Assembly: GCF_040930455.2 (NCBI RefSeq)
Contig: NZ_CP170494.1
DNA length: 64,000 nucleotides
Strand: one strand, 5' to 3'
Source of the DNA: Neopusillimonas maritima
GTDB lineage: Bacteria; Pseudomonadota; Gammaproteobacteria; Burkholderiales; Burkholderiaceae_B
Positions 41,147 to 49,268 of the stretch are shown one piece after another (within the stretch, counting starts at the first letter, position 1; each line of letters starts with the position of its first letter). The notes under the pieces were generated by a model. It did no database searches. It was not told the origin of the DNA and saw only the letters and a list, made by a program, of their open reading frames with translations. The translations under genes and the position numbers were made by a program.

Positions 41147-43063
41147 TCAGGCCGGCAGGTCGTTGGACATCGACCACTGACCGTTTCCTTTTAAGTTAAG
41201 TTGTTTGGCATGGTGTCGGACCAGTGTGCTGCGATGTCCGACGCTAATTAAGACGGTATCCGGTAAATGCCGGCGAATCAAGCGATACATGGCGTCTTCC
41301 AGGCCTTCGTCCATTGCGGAAGTGGCCTCATCCAGGAAGGCAACTTTTGGGTGCGCCACCATCAGCCGACCGAACGCCAGCCGTTGTTGTTCACCCAACG
41401 ACAAAATCCGGCTCCAGTCATTCACCTCGTCGAGTCGGTCGGTTAAATGGCCCAGTTGAATTTGTTCCAGTATTTCACGCGCCTGAGGGTCTTGGTGCGT
41501 CGCCAAAGGGGTGACTGTGGAGGGAGTTTCGACCTGTTCATCCAGATTCTGGGGCGCTGAGCCGGAACTTGCCACTGCCGCCTCTTTCTGCTCTTCGCGG
41601 TCGATAAGCAGGCCTTCCCGGGTGCTGACGATTTGCGGATAATACAAAGCCTGGCGCAGCGAGCCCAGTGGCAAGTACGGTTTTTGTGCCAGGAACAGCA
41701 GATGGTCTTGAGGCCGTTCTATATCACCCTCACAGAAAGGCCAAAGGCCGGCGATGGCACGCAATAGCGTTGTTTTACCCGCGCCGGATGGCCCGCGAAT
41801 AAGCAGCGCATCGCCCGGCGTAAGAGAGAGGTCAAGTTTGTCTATCAGCAACCGGTTGTTGGGAGTGTGTACCGTTAAATTTCGGATGCTAAGGTGGTCT
41901 GCATGGTCATTAAGGTTGGGGCGCGGTAATTGCTGCGCCTCATCAATCGCCCGGTTGAATCCGGTTAGACGGTCGAGTGTTGCGCGGTACGACGCGAACT
42001 CATCGTAGGCATTGCGGAAAAAAGACAAATTATCTTGCAGACGCCCGAATGCTTGTGCTGTTTGCATTAGATCGCCCAGCGTGATTTGCTCGGAAAAGAA
42101 GCGTTTGGCCTGAATAATGAATGGAAAAACAACGGCTGCCTGCGTAACCGAAAAGTTAAAACCCAAAAACTTCAATGATCGATACACAATCGCCCAGGCA
42201 TTGCTGATCACTTGCGCAAATCGGCCGCGCAGGAGCGTGCTTTCCACTTTTTCACCGGCGTAGAAAGCAATACTTTCTGAATATTCGCGCAACCTGACCA
42301 GTGCGTAACGATAGTCGGCATTGAAACGTTCATTCAAAAAATTCAGCATGATCAATGGTCGACCGATTCGAATCGCCAATAGGGTGGCCACCAAAACATA
42401 AACAAAAACCAGAAATACCATGGCACGGGGAATCTCAACGCCAAACAAGCCCAGCGGCCCCGACAAACCCCATAAAATAAGCGTAAAGGCAACCGTTGAT
42501 ACCAGTGCGTCGACGACACCCATGGACAGCGTCAGCGACGACTGCACGAATACCGTAACGTCGTATTGAATACGTTGGTCGGGGTTATCGACGCCTTTTT
42601 CCAGGTGTTGGGTGCGGTAGTAGGATTGGCGGTCGAGCCAACGGCCAAGCAACTGGTTGTTGAGCCAGGTTCGCCAGTGAATTGAAAATGCCTGCTGAAC
42701 ATAGTAGTCGAGCAGCGACCGCAAAACATGGACGGTGGCCAGGGCCGCAAATAACCACATGGCCAGCCAGAATGCCGCTTCATTTAAATCCTGAAGGGCG
42801 CTATACATGGTGTTATACCAGTTTGAAAACAACACCTGTAAACGCACGCCTGCCAGGGTCAGGAACAGAATAAAAGCAATGGTCAGAATGGGCTTCCAAC
42901 TGCGCCGGGGGGAAAAATACCCTCCCGAAAGTTGCCAGAACTGACGCCCCCACACTGTGCGACGTGCCAAAAACCAAACCGTTAAACCGAAGCATATCAG
43001 CGTAACGACATATACTTGTGAAAGCCATATTGCACTGTCGATCAGTTCCTGCGTCCAGTTCAT
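41147..43063 (-). CDS. ABC transporter, fused permease/ATPase (SbmA/BacA-like, YddA type)
   Basis: A 638-residue protein. The N-terminal half (1-about 330) is an SbmA/BacA-type permease with six helices (FSNWYNTMYSALQDLNEAAFW, IQYDVTVFVQSSLTL). The C-terminal half is an ATPase with Walker A GPSGAGKTT, a variant signature LSLGEQQR and Walker B VAFLDEATSAMDE. Relatives carry peptides, cobalamin or very-long-chain acyl compounds. A low-complexity insert of about 50 residues (EEQKEAAVASSGSAPQ...) sits between the Q-loop and the signature, unusual for the group. Confidence 0.9.
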   Translation of the reverse strand: MNWTQELIDSAIWLSQVYVVTLICFGLTVWFLARRTVWGRQFWQLSGGYFSPRRSWKPILTIAFILFLTLAGVRLQVLFSNWYNTMYSALQDLNEAAFWLAMWLFAALATVHVLRSLLDYYVQQAFSIHWRTWLNNQLLGRWLDRQSYYRTQHLEKGVDNPDQRIQYDVTVFVQSSLTLSMGVVDALVSTVAFTLILWGLSGPLGLFGVEIPRAMVFLVFVYVLVATLLAIRIGRPLIMLNFLNERFNADYRYALVRLREYSESIAFYAGEKVESTLLRGRFAQVISNAWAIVYRSLKFLGFNFSVTQAAVVFPFIIQAKRFFSEQITLGDLMQTAQAFGRLQDNLSFFRNAYDEFASYRATLDRLTGFNRAIDEAQQLPRPNLNDHADHLSIRNLTVHTPNNRLLIDKLDLSLTPGDALLIRGPSGAGKTTLLRAIAGLWPFCEGDIERPQDHLLFLAQKPYLPLGSLRQALYYPQIVSTREGLLIDREEQKEAAVASSGSAPQNLDEQVETPSTVTPLATHQDPQAREILEQIQLGHLTDRLDEVNDWSRILSLGEQQRLAFGRLMVAHPKVAFLDEATSAMDEGLEDAMYRLIRRHLPDTVLISVGHRSTLVRHHAKQLNLKGNGQWSMSNDLPA

Positions 43064-43173
43064 TCAGTTCACTCCGGCATGCTACCGTGCTAGCGTTCGA
43101 TTTTTGACTTGTAAAAAAAGCGGCCATAAAGCGATAATGGCCATCCAGTTTCAATAACTTTTAAAGGGTAGTC

Positions 43174-43548
43174 ATGCCATACGTCACCATTACCACCACT
43201 TCAGGTTTGAACAATGTTCAGAAAAAACAGCTGATTGAAAAATCCAGCGATGCCATTGTTCAGGTTTTGGGCTCCGCTTTGCCTTCAGTCCGCGTGATGT
43301 TACATGAATTGCCGGAAGGCCACTACCTGGATGGCGGGCAATGGGATGCGCCGGGCATTATTTTCCACGTCGACATGATTGAAGGGCGCACGGAAGAACA
43401 GAAAGCCGAATTACTGGCGGCGTTCGGCAAGCTGGCCAACGAAGTAACCGGTTATTCTCAAGATCAGATTCACGGCATTTTGCATGACATTCTGAAAACG
43501 AATATTCGTGTAAAAGGCGGGCTTACCGCCAAGCAAGCCGGCCGCTAA
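43174..43548 (+). CDS. Tautomerase of the 4-oxalocrotonate tautomerase superfamily (double domain)
   Basis: A 124-residue protein with the catalytic Pro directly after the initiator Met (MPYVTITTTSG). It contains two beta-alpha-beta units (1-60 and 64-124), each with the family pattern of a strand followed by a long helix, as in the trimeric cis-CaaD/MSAD members. Only the first unit has the N-terminal proline. The reaction could be tautomerisation or dehalogenation-like hydration; the substrate is unknown. Confidence 0.85.
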   Translation: MPYVTITTTSGLNNVQKKQLIEKSSDAIVQVLGSALPSVRVMLHELPEGHYLDGGQWDAPGIIFHVDMIEGRTEEQKAELLAAFGKLANEVTGYSQDQIHGILHDILKTNIRVKGGLTAKQAGR

Positions 43549-43602
43549 ATGGCATTTTTTGTGCTGTAACAGCTTACGGTGCTTAATGTTGCGAATAGGA
43601 AA

Positions 43603-43641
43603 CACCCCAAAAGTTAGGACGGGTGTCCAACTTTTGGGGTG
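43603..43641. terminator. 13-bp hairpin; bidirectional terminator or insertion-sequence end remnant
   Basis: The arms 43603-43615 (caccccaaaagtt) and 43629-43641 (aacttttggggtg) are perfectly complementary. Its plus-strand right part, through 43650, reads like the complement of the ends of many IS3-family elements (TGAACTGCACCCCAAAAG). It lies between convergent genes and could terminate both, even though its T-run is poor. Confidence 0.5.
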
Positions 43642-43676
43642 CAGTTCAACTTGGCGACGGGGTGTTTTTTAATGAT

Positions 43677-44195
43677 TTAATAGCGGCCCAGGTTTTCAAT
43701 CGCGTCTACGACCATATTGGTACCCACCGCCAGTAATAGAATGTCCGAGGCCACGCGCACGTATCGATAGCCATCCGGAGGGTCGCCCAGGCGGATGCGT
43801 AAGTTTCGATCCAGGTCATAGAACGTGATGTCAGACCCAAGGGGGTAACCCAATCGCCATTGCTTTGCTTGCCCTGGCGGCATACAGCCGTTGTTTTTCT
43901 TGGCCAAACCCGGTGGGCAGTGGCCGCGGCGAAACATGTCATTGTAGTAATCCCCGGCGATCCGGCGGTGGTTGTCGCCAAAGAAAGATATTTCGATCGC
44001 GGAACCGGAGTGACGAGATTCAGGGCCTTGGTCGTATCCTGAAGCACGTTGGTTGTTATGACTCTTTTGCACTTTGTCAGGCGGCCCGTTACCGTTGCCG
44101 GGCCCTTTAGGGCCGGGTCCTTGAGCGGCAACAATTGATGAGGCCAAAACAAAAGCAAGCGTGGCAACATAATAAGCTGGTTTGGCGAATTGCAT
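43677..44195 (-). CDS. CigR/RcnB-like exported protein (copy 1)
   Basis: A 172-residue protein with a signal peptide (residues 1-24, ending VAAQG), a proline/glycine-rich linker, and the conserved C-terminal domain GHCPPGLAKKNNGCMPPGQAKQW...ILLLAVGTNMVVDAI, found in CigR anti-virulence and RcnB-like proteins. It is periplasmic, possibly anchored by the C-terminal hydrophobic helix. It shares its last about 100 residues with the next gene and is a tandem duplicate. Confidence 0.82.
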   Translation of the reverse strand: MQFAKPAYYVATLAFVLASSIVAAQGPGPKGPGNGNGPPDKVQKSHNNQRASGYDQGPESRHSGSAIEISFFGDNHRRIAGDYYNDMFRRGHCPPGLAKKNNGCMPPGQAKQWRLGYPLGSDITFYDLDRNLRIRLGDPPDGYRYVRVASDILLLAVGTNMVVDAIENLGRY

Positions 44196-44232
44196 AGTGC
44201 GCTCCTTTCAGGTTTTAAACCGGGCGTCGTAA

Positions 44233-44796
44233 TTAGTATCGCCCCAGGTTTTCAATGGCATCAACCACCAGATTGGTACCCACTGCCAACAGCAAGATGT
44301 CAGATGCAACACGCACGTAACGGTGTCCGTCGGGGGGTGGGCCTAAACGAATACGCAAGTGTCGATCCAGATCGTAATACGTAATGTCGGGTCCAAGCGG
44401 GTATCCCCTTCGCCATTTTTTTGCTTGCCCAGGGGGCATGCAGCCATTGCGTTTCATTGCCAGCCCGGGCGGGCAATGGCCGTAATAGTGTTCTTGGTAA
44501 TAATCGCGCGCAAGCCTGCGATGTCGGTCACCGAAGAAAGATACATAAATATCGATTCCTGAGTCGTGGCGGTCATGGTAGTTTCGTCCACGGTCATAAT
44601 GGCGATCGTGATGCCGCTTGTATCGTTCTGCTTGTCGATGTGCGCGTTTGTGGTGCTTGCCGCCATCCCAATGTTTGGCGGAATGGCCTTTGCCGTGATG
44701 TGGCCCTCGATGGTCTGGCCCTTTAGCCAGCGCCATCGAGGAAGCGATTGCCAGCGTTAACGCACTGATTACGGAAGTGGTTTTTGCAAATCGCAT
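44233..44796 (-). CDS. CigR/RcnB-like exported protein, His-rich (copy 2)
   Basis: A 187-residue paralogue of the adjacent gene, with a signal peptide (1-24, ending MALAKG). The linker is replaced by a long His/Arg/Asp-rich segment (about 28-85, with HHGKGHSAKHWDGGKHHKR). This could bind metal ions or polyanions. The C-terminal domain (GHCPPGLAMKRNGCMPPGQ...) is nearly the same as in copy 1. The genes are 37 bases apart on the same strand. Confidence 0.82.
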   Translation of the reverse strand: MRFAKTTSVISALTLAIASSMALAKGPDHRGPHHGKGHSAKHWDGGKHHKRAHRQAERYKRHHDRHYDRGRNYHDRHDSGIDIYVSFFGDRHRRLARDYYQEHYYGHCPPGLAMKRNGCMPPGQAKKWRRGYPLGPDITYYDLDRHLRIRLGPPPDGHRYVRVASDILLLAVGTNLVVDAIENLGRY

Positions 44797-44884
44797 TGTT
44801 GAACCTCTTGTTATTAAGACGGTTCAAGTGTAGGAATTTTACGTATTACCTTGCGTTCCGATAATTATAAAAATGTTACTGCTG

Positions 44885-46171
44885 TTACGAGGTAATGCGT
44901 GTTGCAGCGCTGCGCGTGCCAAAGGCGAGTAAAAAGGTAAACGCCAAGGTTGGCAGGGCTGAACCCAGGCCCGGCGCCCAATGTCCTACACTGTGGTAGC
45001 ACACAATGCCCAATATCCAGATTGTTGCTGCCGACCAGTCGGCCCGTTTTCTGTTGTCGGCAATTGCACCCGTTCCAATACCGTGGCGCCCCAGAATCAC
45101 GCCGTAAAGGGGAACGAAAACGGAACTTAACATGAGTAGAAACGGCTCAAGCGTGTGAATGGGTAAAACCGTAGCGAACACCATGCTAATAACCGCCAGC
45201 GTCATGCCCCAGCGTTTGATACTCCATTTTGGTAGCAAGCTATGGGTGGATACCGATCCCGAATAGAGGTCGCCGTAGGCGTTGTCCAGCTCGTCGATCA
45301 TGATCAGGCCCAGTGCAACCAAGCCGCCTTGTGCCAGCAAAAGTGCGTTAACCAGACCTGCATCGGGCTCTGCAACACTGACGATAATGACCCCCAGGCT
45401 GTAGCACCAGATATTGGCAATGGCGTACCCCAACCAGGTGCCGCCCAGGGCACCTTTCGTGCTGCGGCCGTGGCGTGCGTAGTCGGCTACTAGCGGCAGC
45501 CAGGAAATAGGCATTGCAATGACCAGATCCATGGCCGAGAACAGCCCCATTTGACCGTTACCCGGCCGATCCCAAACAGCGCTCAAGCCTTGTTCATTTA
45601 GCAACACCAGGAATTGCCAGCTAAGCCACAGTAAGGACAAAATAACCAGAGGCAGGGCAAATCGCGCAATGAGCTTGCGTACCAGCTTAATCATGGAGCC
45701 TGCCAGCAATGCCAGCAGAATAGCCCCCCAAAACAGGGTGATTACAATGACGCCCAAGGTGCCGCTCAACTCCAGCCCGAAAGCCTGATTTGCAATGGCG
45801 GTGGTACCTTCTCGCATAATCACCATTTCGAAGGTGGTCCAGCCCAGAAGCTGCACAATATTCAGAATGACGGGTAGACGAGCGAAATGACTGCCGTAGG
45901 TGCGGTGTATCAATCCTGCACTCGACAACCCACTGCGGCAGCCCGTTCGGGCAACCCAGGCGAGCAGGCCGGCGCCAATAATCGAGCCGCAGATAATCGC
46001 GATAGCGGCGTCGCGCGTGCCCACTGATGGGACAAGATAGGCCCCCACTTGCATGACCAACAGTCCAACGCCCAGGCTGAACCATAGTGAAGCATGTTCG
46101 TGCCAGCCGAAAACGCGGTCGGATTCGGGAACAGGGGTAAGGGCCTGATTGGTTGAAGAAGAGGAGTTCAT
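44885..46171 (-). CDS. cytX: Thiamine-precursor (hydroxymethylpyrimidine) transporter, CytX-like
   Basis: A 428-residue member of the nucleobase:cation symporter-1 family, with about twelve helices. Sequence style (LTPVPESDRVFGWHEHASLWFSLGVGLLVMQVGAYLVPSVGTRDA...) is that of CytX proteins, which import hydroxymethylpyrimidine. The TPP riboswitch just upstream strongly supports this over cytosine uptake. The start at 46171 (MNSSSSTN) is used; an in-frame extension to 46234 overlaps the expression platform and is rejected. Confidence 0.88.
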   Translation of the reverse strand: MNSSSSTNQALTPVPESDRVFGWHEHASLWFSLGVGLLVMQVGAYLVPSVGTRDAAIAIICGSIIGAGLLAWVARTGCRSGLSSAGLIHRTYGSHFARLPVILNIVQLLGWTTFEMVIMREGTTAIANQAFGLELSGTLGVIVITLFWGAILLALLAGSMIKLVRKLIARFALPLVILSLLWLSWQFLVLLNEQGLSAVWDRPGNGQMGLFSAMDLVIAMPISWLPLVADYARHGRSTKGALGGTWLGYAIANIWCYSLGVIIVSVAEPDAGLVNALLLAQGGLVALGLIMIDELDNAYGDLYSGSVSTHSLLPKWSIKRWGMTLAVISMVFATVLPIHTLEPFLLMLSSVFVPLYGVILGRHGIGTGAIADNRKRADWSAATIWILGIVCYHSVGHWAPGLGSALPTLAFTFLLAFGTRSAATRITS

Positions 46172-46183
46172 AGCGGGCAATTT

Positions 46184-46226
46184 TCCAAAAATGCAGGGGC
46201 GACAGCCCCGCCAGGAAAGTTGCACG
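46184..46226 (-). promoter_or_regulatory. Expression platform of the TPP riboswitch
   Basis: On the minus strand a CTTTCCTG is followed by the GC hairpin GGGGC-TGTC-GCCCC and a T-run (ATTTTTGG). CTTTCCTG is perfectly complementary to CAGGAAAG at the 3' end of the aptamer. Ligand binding would hide CAGGAAAG and free the terminator; without ligand the two could pair and disturb it. A translational mode is also possible. Confidence 0.6.
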
Positions 46227-46247
46227 AATGCCATTCAAGACGAAGGT

Positions 46248-46333
46248 CGCTTTCCTGCGCGAGGATGATCTCAACAGGTTCCAAGGGACTCTCTCAGACG
46301 CCTACGGTAAATGACCGGGCGACACCCCTAGCG
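46248..46333 (-). ncRNA. TPP (THI-box) riboswitch
   Basis: The minus strand reads the conserved THI elements in order: CTAGGGGTGTC, TCTGAGAGAG, CCCTTGGAACCTG, then ATC...CGCGCAGGAAAGCG. The P1 helix is CGCT/AGCG. It lies in the leader of the cytX-like gene. This aptamer binds thiamine pyrophosphate and usually switches off thiamine synthesis or uptake genes. Confidence 0.93.
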
Positions 46334-46391
46334 ATAACGTGGCAAATTGTACCGATTTCAGAGAAAAAAGAAAGTGCTTCTGAAAAAGGAG

Positions 46392-46811
46392 TTAGACGTG
46401 TTTGATGATATTGAAGCTGAGGCGGTTCTGGCTATCGCGCGAAACGTCGTAGCTAAGCCGCTCATCAATGGAGTTGTCGGGGTGGAAGGTCAGGATGACA
46501 GGGTTGATTTGTTCGATTTCCGATTCGGTAACGTAAACCGAATTGCAAATGATAATTTCGTCGCCTTTCTGGCAGGTGCGAGCCGCTGCACCATTCAGAA
46601 TGCAACACTGCGAACCGCGCTCGCCATATATCACATAGGTACTGATACGCGCACCGGAATTTTTATTCCAGATGTCGACAAACTCCATTGGCAGAATCCC
46701 TGCTGCTTCACAGTGATCCGGGTCCAGAGTGATGGATCCGTGGTAATCGAGATCGGCTCCGGTGACGCGAATGCCGTGCAGCTTACCGGCGACAACTTTT
46801 CTCACTTTCAT
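46392..46811 (-). CDS. panD: Aspartate 1-decarboxylase proenzyme
   Basis: A 139-residue proenzyme that makes beta-alanine for pantothenate. It has the self-cleavage site Gly25-Ser26 (LDYHGSITLD), which yields the pyruvoyl group, plus K10 (AGKLHG) and the family block GSQCCILNGAAARTCQKGDEIIICNS. It is slightly longer than the usual 115-130 residues, with the extra at the C-terminus. It lies upstream of the TPP riboswitch on the same strand with its own spacing and is probably transcribed separately. Confidence 0.94.
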   Translation of the reverse strand: MKVRKVVAGKLHGIRVTGADLDYHGSITLDPDHCEAAGILPMEFVDIWNKNSGARISTYVIYGERGSQCCILNGAAARTCQKGDEIIICNSVYVTESEIEQINPVILTFHPDNSIDERLSYDVSRDSQNRLSFNIIKHV

Positions 46812-46942
46812 TCTCGGAAAAGGTTAATTGGGGGGATATTGTAGTGCTTTTGTGCGTGTTTGCAGCGGGAAAGCAACATCCGTGAACGTTGACGCGTTGA
46901 AAATGGATTTCTCCTACTTTAATATTATTTGATTATTTTTTA

Positions 46943-46961
46943 ATGTTAATTTAATTAACAT
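46943..46961. promoter_or_regulatory. Perfect AT-rich palindrome upstream of the SulP gene
   Basis: atgttaatt-t-aattaacat is a perfect 9-bp dyad centred at 46952, ending 28 bases before the SulP start, inside an AT-rich promoter-like stretch. It resembles an operator for a dimeric repressor; the binder is unknown. Confidence 0.45.
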
Positions 46962-46989
46962 ATTCTTCTTTTTGTTTGAAGGTACTTGA

Positions 46990-48255
46990 ATGTTTGCTTT
47001 GGTCGAAGCCTGGCATGCCGGTTTATTCAGGCGTCGTTACTGGCTTCCCAATATCGTGGCAGGCCTGATCGTCGGCGTGGTGGCACTTCCGTTAGGTATG
47101 GCGTTTGCCATTGCTTCCGGGGTAAAGCCGGAGCAAGGCTTGTATACGGCAATTGTCGCGGGCTTGTGCGTGTCAGTGTTCGGCGGCAGCCGGGTGCAAA
47201 TTGCGGGGCCCACCGGTGCATTTATTGTTATCTTGGCCGATATTGTTGCGCAACACGGTATCGACGGCTTGCAAATCGCGACGCTGATGGCGGGCGCTAT
47301 TCTGTTATTGCTTGCAATTTTTCGTTTGGGCGCGGTGATCCGGTATATTCCCCCTCCTGTGATCATAGGCTTTACCGCTGGTATTGGTGTGATTATCTGG
47401 GTTGGACAATGGAAAGACTTTTTCGGTTTGCCGGTTGCACCCGAAGGGCATTTCCACCAAAAGTTATGGGCGTTAGTTCAGGCGTTTCCTGATCTAAGCT
47501 GGGCTGTCACCGCCGTAGCGTTGGTGTCATTGGTGTTGGTGGTTGTGCCAAGATGGTTGCCTTACCGGTTGGGTCGTATTCCCGGGCCATTGTTAGCCTT
47601 GGTTGTCCTGACGCTCATGCAGGCGTTGTTTGGATTTGAATGGTTGCCGACGATCGGTTCCGTGTATGGCGATATTCCCAGGGCGTTGCCAACGTTTCAA
47701 AGCCTCGATTGGGACTATGCGCGCTGGCTTCAATTGTTGGGCCCGGCATTGGCCATTGCCATGTTGGGCGCAATTGAGTCACTTCTTTCCGCTTCAGTCG
47801 CTGATCGCATGGCGGGAACACGCCACCATTCGAATCGAGAGCTGTTTGGGCAAGGGTTGGCTAATATTTTTTCCCCTTTGTTCGGCGGGTTCGCGGCAAC
47901 CGGCGCCATCGCACGCACGGCAACCAATATCCGCAGCGGTGGGTCAAGCCCCATCGCCGGTATCGTCCATGCCGTGACGTTAATCCTGATTATTCTTGTT
48001 TTGGCGCCTTACGCCGGCCATGTTCCACTTGCAACATTGGCTGCAATATTGTTCGTCGTGGCATGGAATATGAGTGAAATACCGCATGCATTGACACTTT
48101 TTCGTCGTGCGTCGTGGCTCGATACGTTGACCTTGGTGGTTACCTTCACCCTAACCGTATTTCTTGATTTGGTCGTGGCGGTGTGTGTAGGGGTGGTGCT
48201 GTCGTGGCTGCAGTTTATTCCCCGGCTGAAACCACACAAAAATACAACGGGTTAA
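46990..48255 (+). CDS. SulP-family anion permease lacking a STAS domain
   Basis: A 421-residue SLC26/SulP transporter. Conserved parts are NIVAGLIVGVVALPLGMAFAIASGV, the substrate-binding QIAGPTGAFIVIL, and the second-half ATGAIARTATNIRSGGSSPIAGI. Full SulP proteins are 550 residues or more with a cytosolic STAS domain; here the protein ends after the last helix (LKPHKNTTG), so STAS is absent. Substrates in the family include sulfate, bicarbonate and carboxylates. Confidence 0.9.
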   Translation: MFALVEAWHAGLFRRRYWLPNIVAGLIVGVVALPLGMAFAIASGVKPEQGLYTAIVAGLCVSVFGGSRVQIAGPTGAFIVILADIVAQHGIDGLQIATLMAGAILLLLAIFRLGAVIRYIPPPVIIGFTAGIGVIIWVGQWKDFFGLPVAPEGHFHQKLWALVQAFPDLSWAVTAVALVSLVLVVVPRWLPYRLGRIPGPLLALVVLTLMQALFGFEWLPTIGSVYGDIPRALPTFQSLDWDYARWLQLLGPALAIAMLGAIESLLSASVADRMAGTRHHSNRELFGQGLANIFSPLFGGFAATGAIARTATNIRSGGSSPIAGIVHAVTLILIILVLAPYAGHVPLATLAAILFVVAWNMSEIPHALTLFRRASWLDTLTLVVTFTLTVFLDLVVAVCVGVVLSWLQFIPRLKPHKNTTG

Positions 48256-48449
48256 TTATTGGTTTTTACCGTGTTAGGCGGTTCAGTTGGTTCCGAGGTG
48301 TAATTGACGCCGTGATCAGCCAGATAACCACGAATCAGTTGCCTGACAACCTGCGACGGGGTGATGTCTTGGGCGGCGCACAGTTGTTCGAACGCTTCTT
48401 TTTTGCGCGGGTCGATCAGCACTGTGAGCCGGGCCGTTTTGTTTTCCAT
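48252..48449 (-). CDS. Ribbon-helix-helix (CopG-like) protein
   Basis: A 65-residue protein with a beta-strand and two helices typical of RHH DNA-binding proteins (ARLTVLIDPRKKEAFEQLCAAQDITPSQVVRQLIRGYL), followed by a polar tail. It overlaps the convergent SulP gene by four bases. No partner toxin is visible, so an orphan regulator is more likely than an antitoxin. Confidence 0.7.
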   Translation of the reverse strand: MENKTARLTVLIDPRKKEAFEQLCAAQDITPSQVVRQLIRGYLADHGVNYTSEPTEPPNTVKTNN

Positions 48450-48463
48450 AATAGTACGCCTGG

Positions 48464-49027
48464 CTATTTAAGCATGAGATATTCGGTGGGGTTGTCCGGG
48501 CACGCACCCAAGCCGCATTCTAAAAAAGTGGAAGCAAGATTACCCACAATCATTAGCACGAACAACCACATTATTAAGCGCACCACTCCGTTGGGTGGTG
48601 TGGTAACAACGGCGCCGTTCATGGTGCGGTCAAGCATTAGCATGACTGCGCAGTAAGCAATAATGACAACAAACAGAATGAGCGCCCAGGTATAGAAGTG
48701 CATGCCAAGAAAAGGGCTGCCGAACCCTGGATCGCCCGGTGCGATGTGCAGCAAAGTTTGACGACCGGAGGCGATTGCACCACCAATGGCCGATAAAATC
48801 GTTATGCCGTAATGTATGGGCGACGAACCGAAGCGGGCGTTCAGCAAAAAGCCGATACCCACCAGCATGAAAGCCACGCGCTGAAGCAGGCAAAGGGGGC
48901 AGGGTAGTTCGTTATAAGCGAACTGCCAAACAAAAGCGAAGGCCAGTACGAAAGTAATTCCGATCAGCCCCAACGTATTCAGAAAACGGGGAAAAGTGAA
49001 TGCAGCACTAACGTGATAATTGCTCAT
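48464..49027 (-). CDS. dsbB: Disulfide bond formation protein B (DsbB-like)
   Basis: A 187-residue membrane protein that reoxidises a DsbA-type protein and passes electrons to quinone. It has C43 and C46 (CPLC) between helices 1 and 2. The second cysteine pair of classical DsbB, in the loop after helix 3, is missing. Instead C171 and C176 (ECGLGACPDNP) lie near the C-terminus after a fifth hydrophobic helix. The small DUF5993 gene lies 7 bases upstream, a pairing common for this subgroup. Confidence 0.85.
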   Translation of the reverse strand: MSNYHVSAAFTFPRFLNTLGLIGITFVLAFAFVWQFAYNELPCPLCLLQRVAFMLVGIGFLLNARFGSSPIHYGITILSAIGGAIASGRQTLLHIAPGDPGFGSPFLGMHFYTWALILFVVIIAYCAVMLMLDRTMNGAVVTTPPNGVVRLIMWLFVLMIVGNLASTFLECGLGACPDNPTEYLMLK

Positions 49028-49034
49028 GGCAGCC

Positions 49035-49193
49035 TTAGAGTGAAATCGGCAAAGAGTCAGTCATGTGGTATTGGCACCATGCAATAAATATAACGAATGT
49101 TATAAACCAGGCCCACAGGCAGGCGCGCCGTTTGCCCGCCACGCCGAGCCAAGCGGCGGTGGCGCCGGTGAGAAATGGCAAAACCATGATCAT
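49035..49193 (-). CDS. DUF5993-family small membrane protein
   Basis: A 52-residue protein with two hydrophobic helices (MIMVLPFLTGATAAWLGVAG and ACLWAWFITFVIFIAWCQYH) and the conserved THIS-like end MTDSLPISL. The start at 49193 has AGGGGA upstream. It precedes dsbB by 7 bases and may be its partner. Confidence 0.72.
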   Translation of the reverse strand: MIMVLPFLTGATAAWLGVAGKRRACLWAWFITFVIFIAWCQYHMTDSLPISL

Positions 49194-49268
49194 TTTGTGT
49201 CCCCTATTTTCAATGCCACATAATGTAACGGCATTTTCCCGCATAAATGTATCAGGGTTTGCCGCAGG

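Noticed and set aside
48252..48449. RHH gene as antitoxin of a toxin-antitoxin pair
   Set aside because: No toxin-like gene is adjacent; neighbours are a permease and dsbB.
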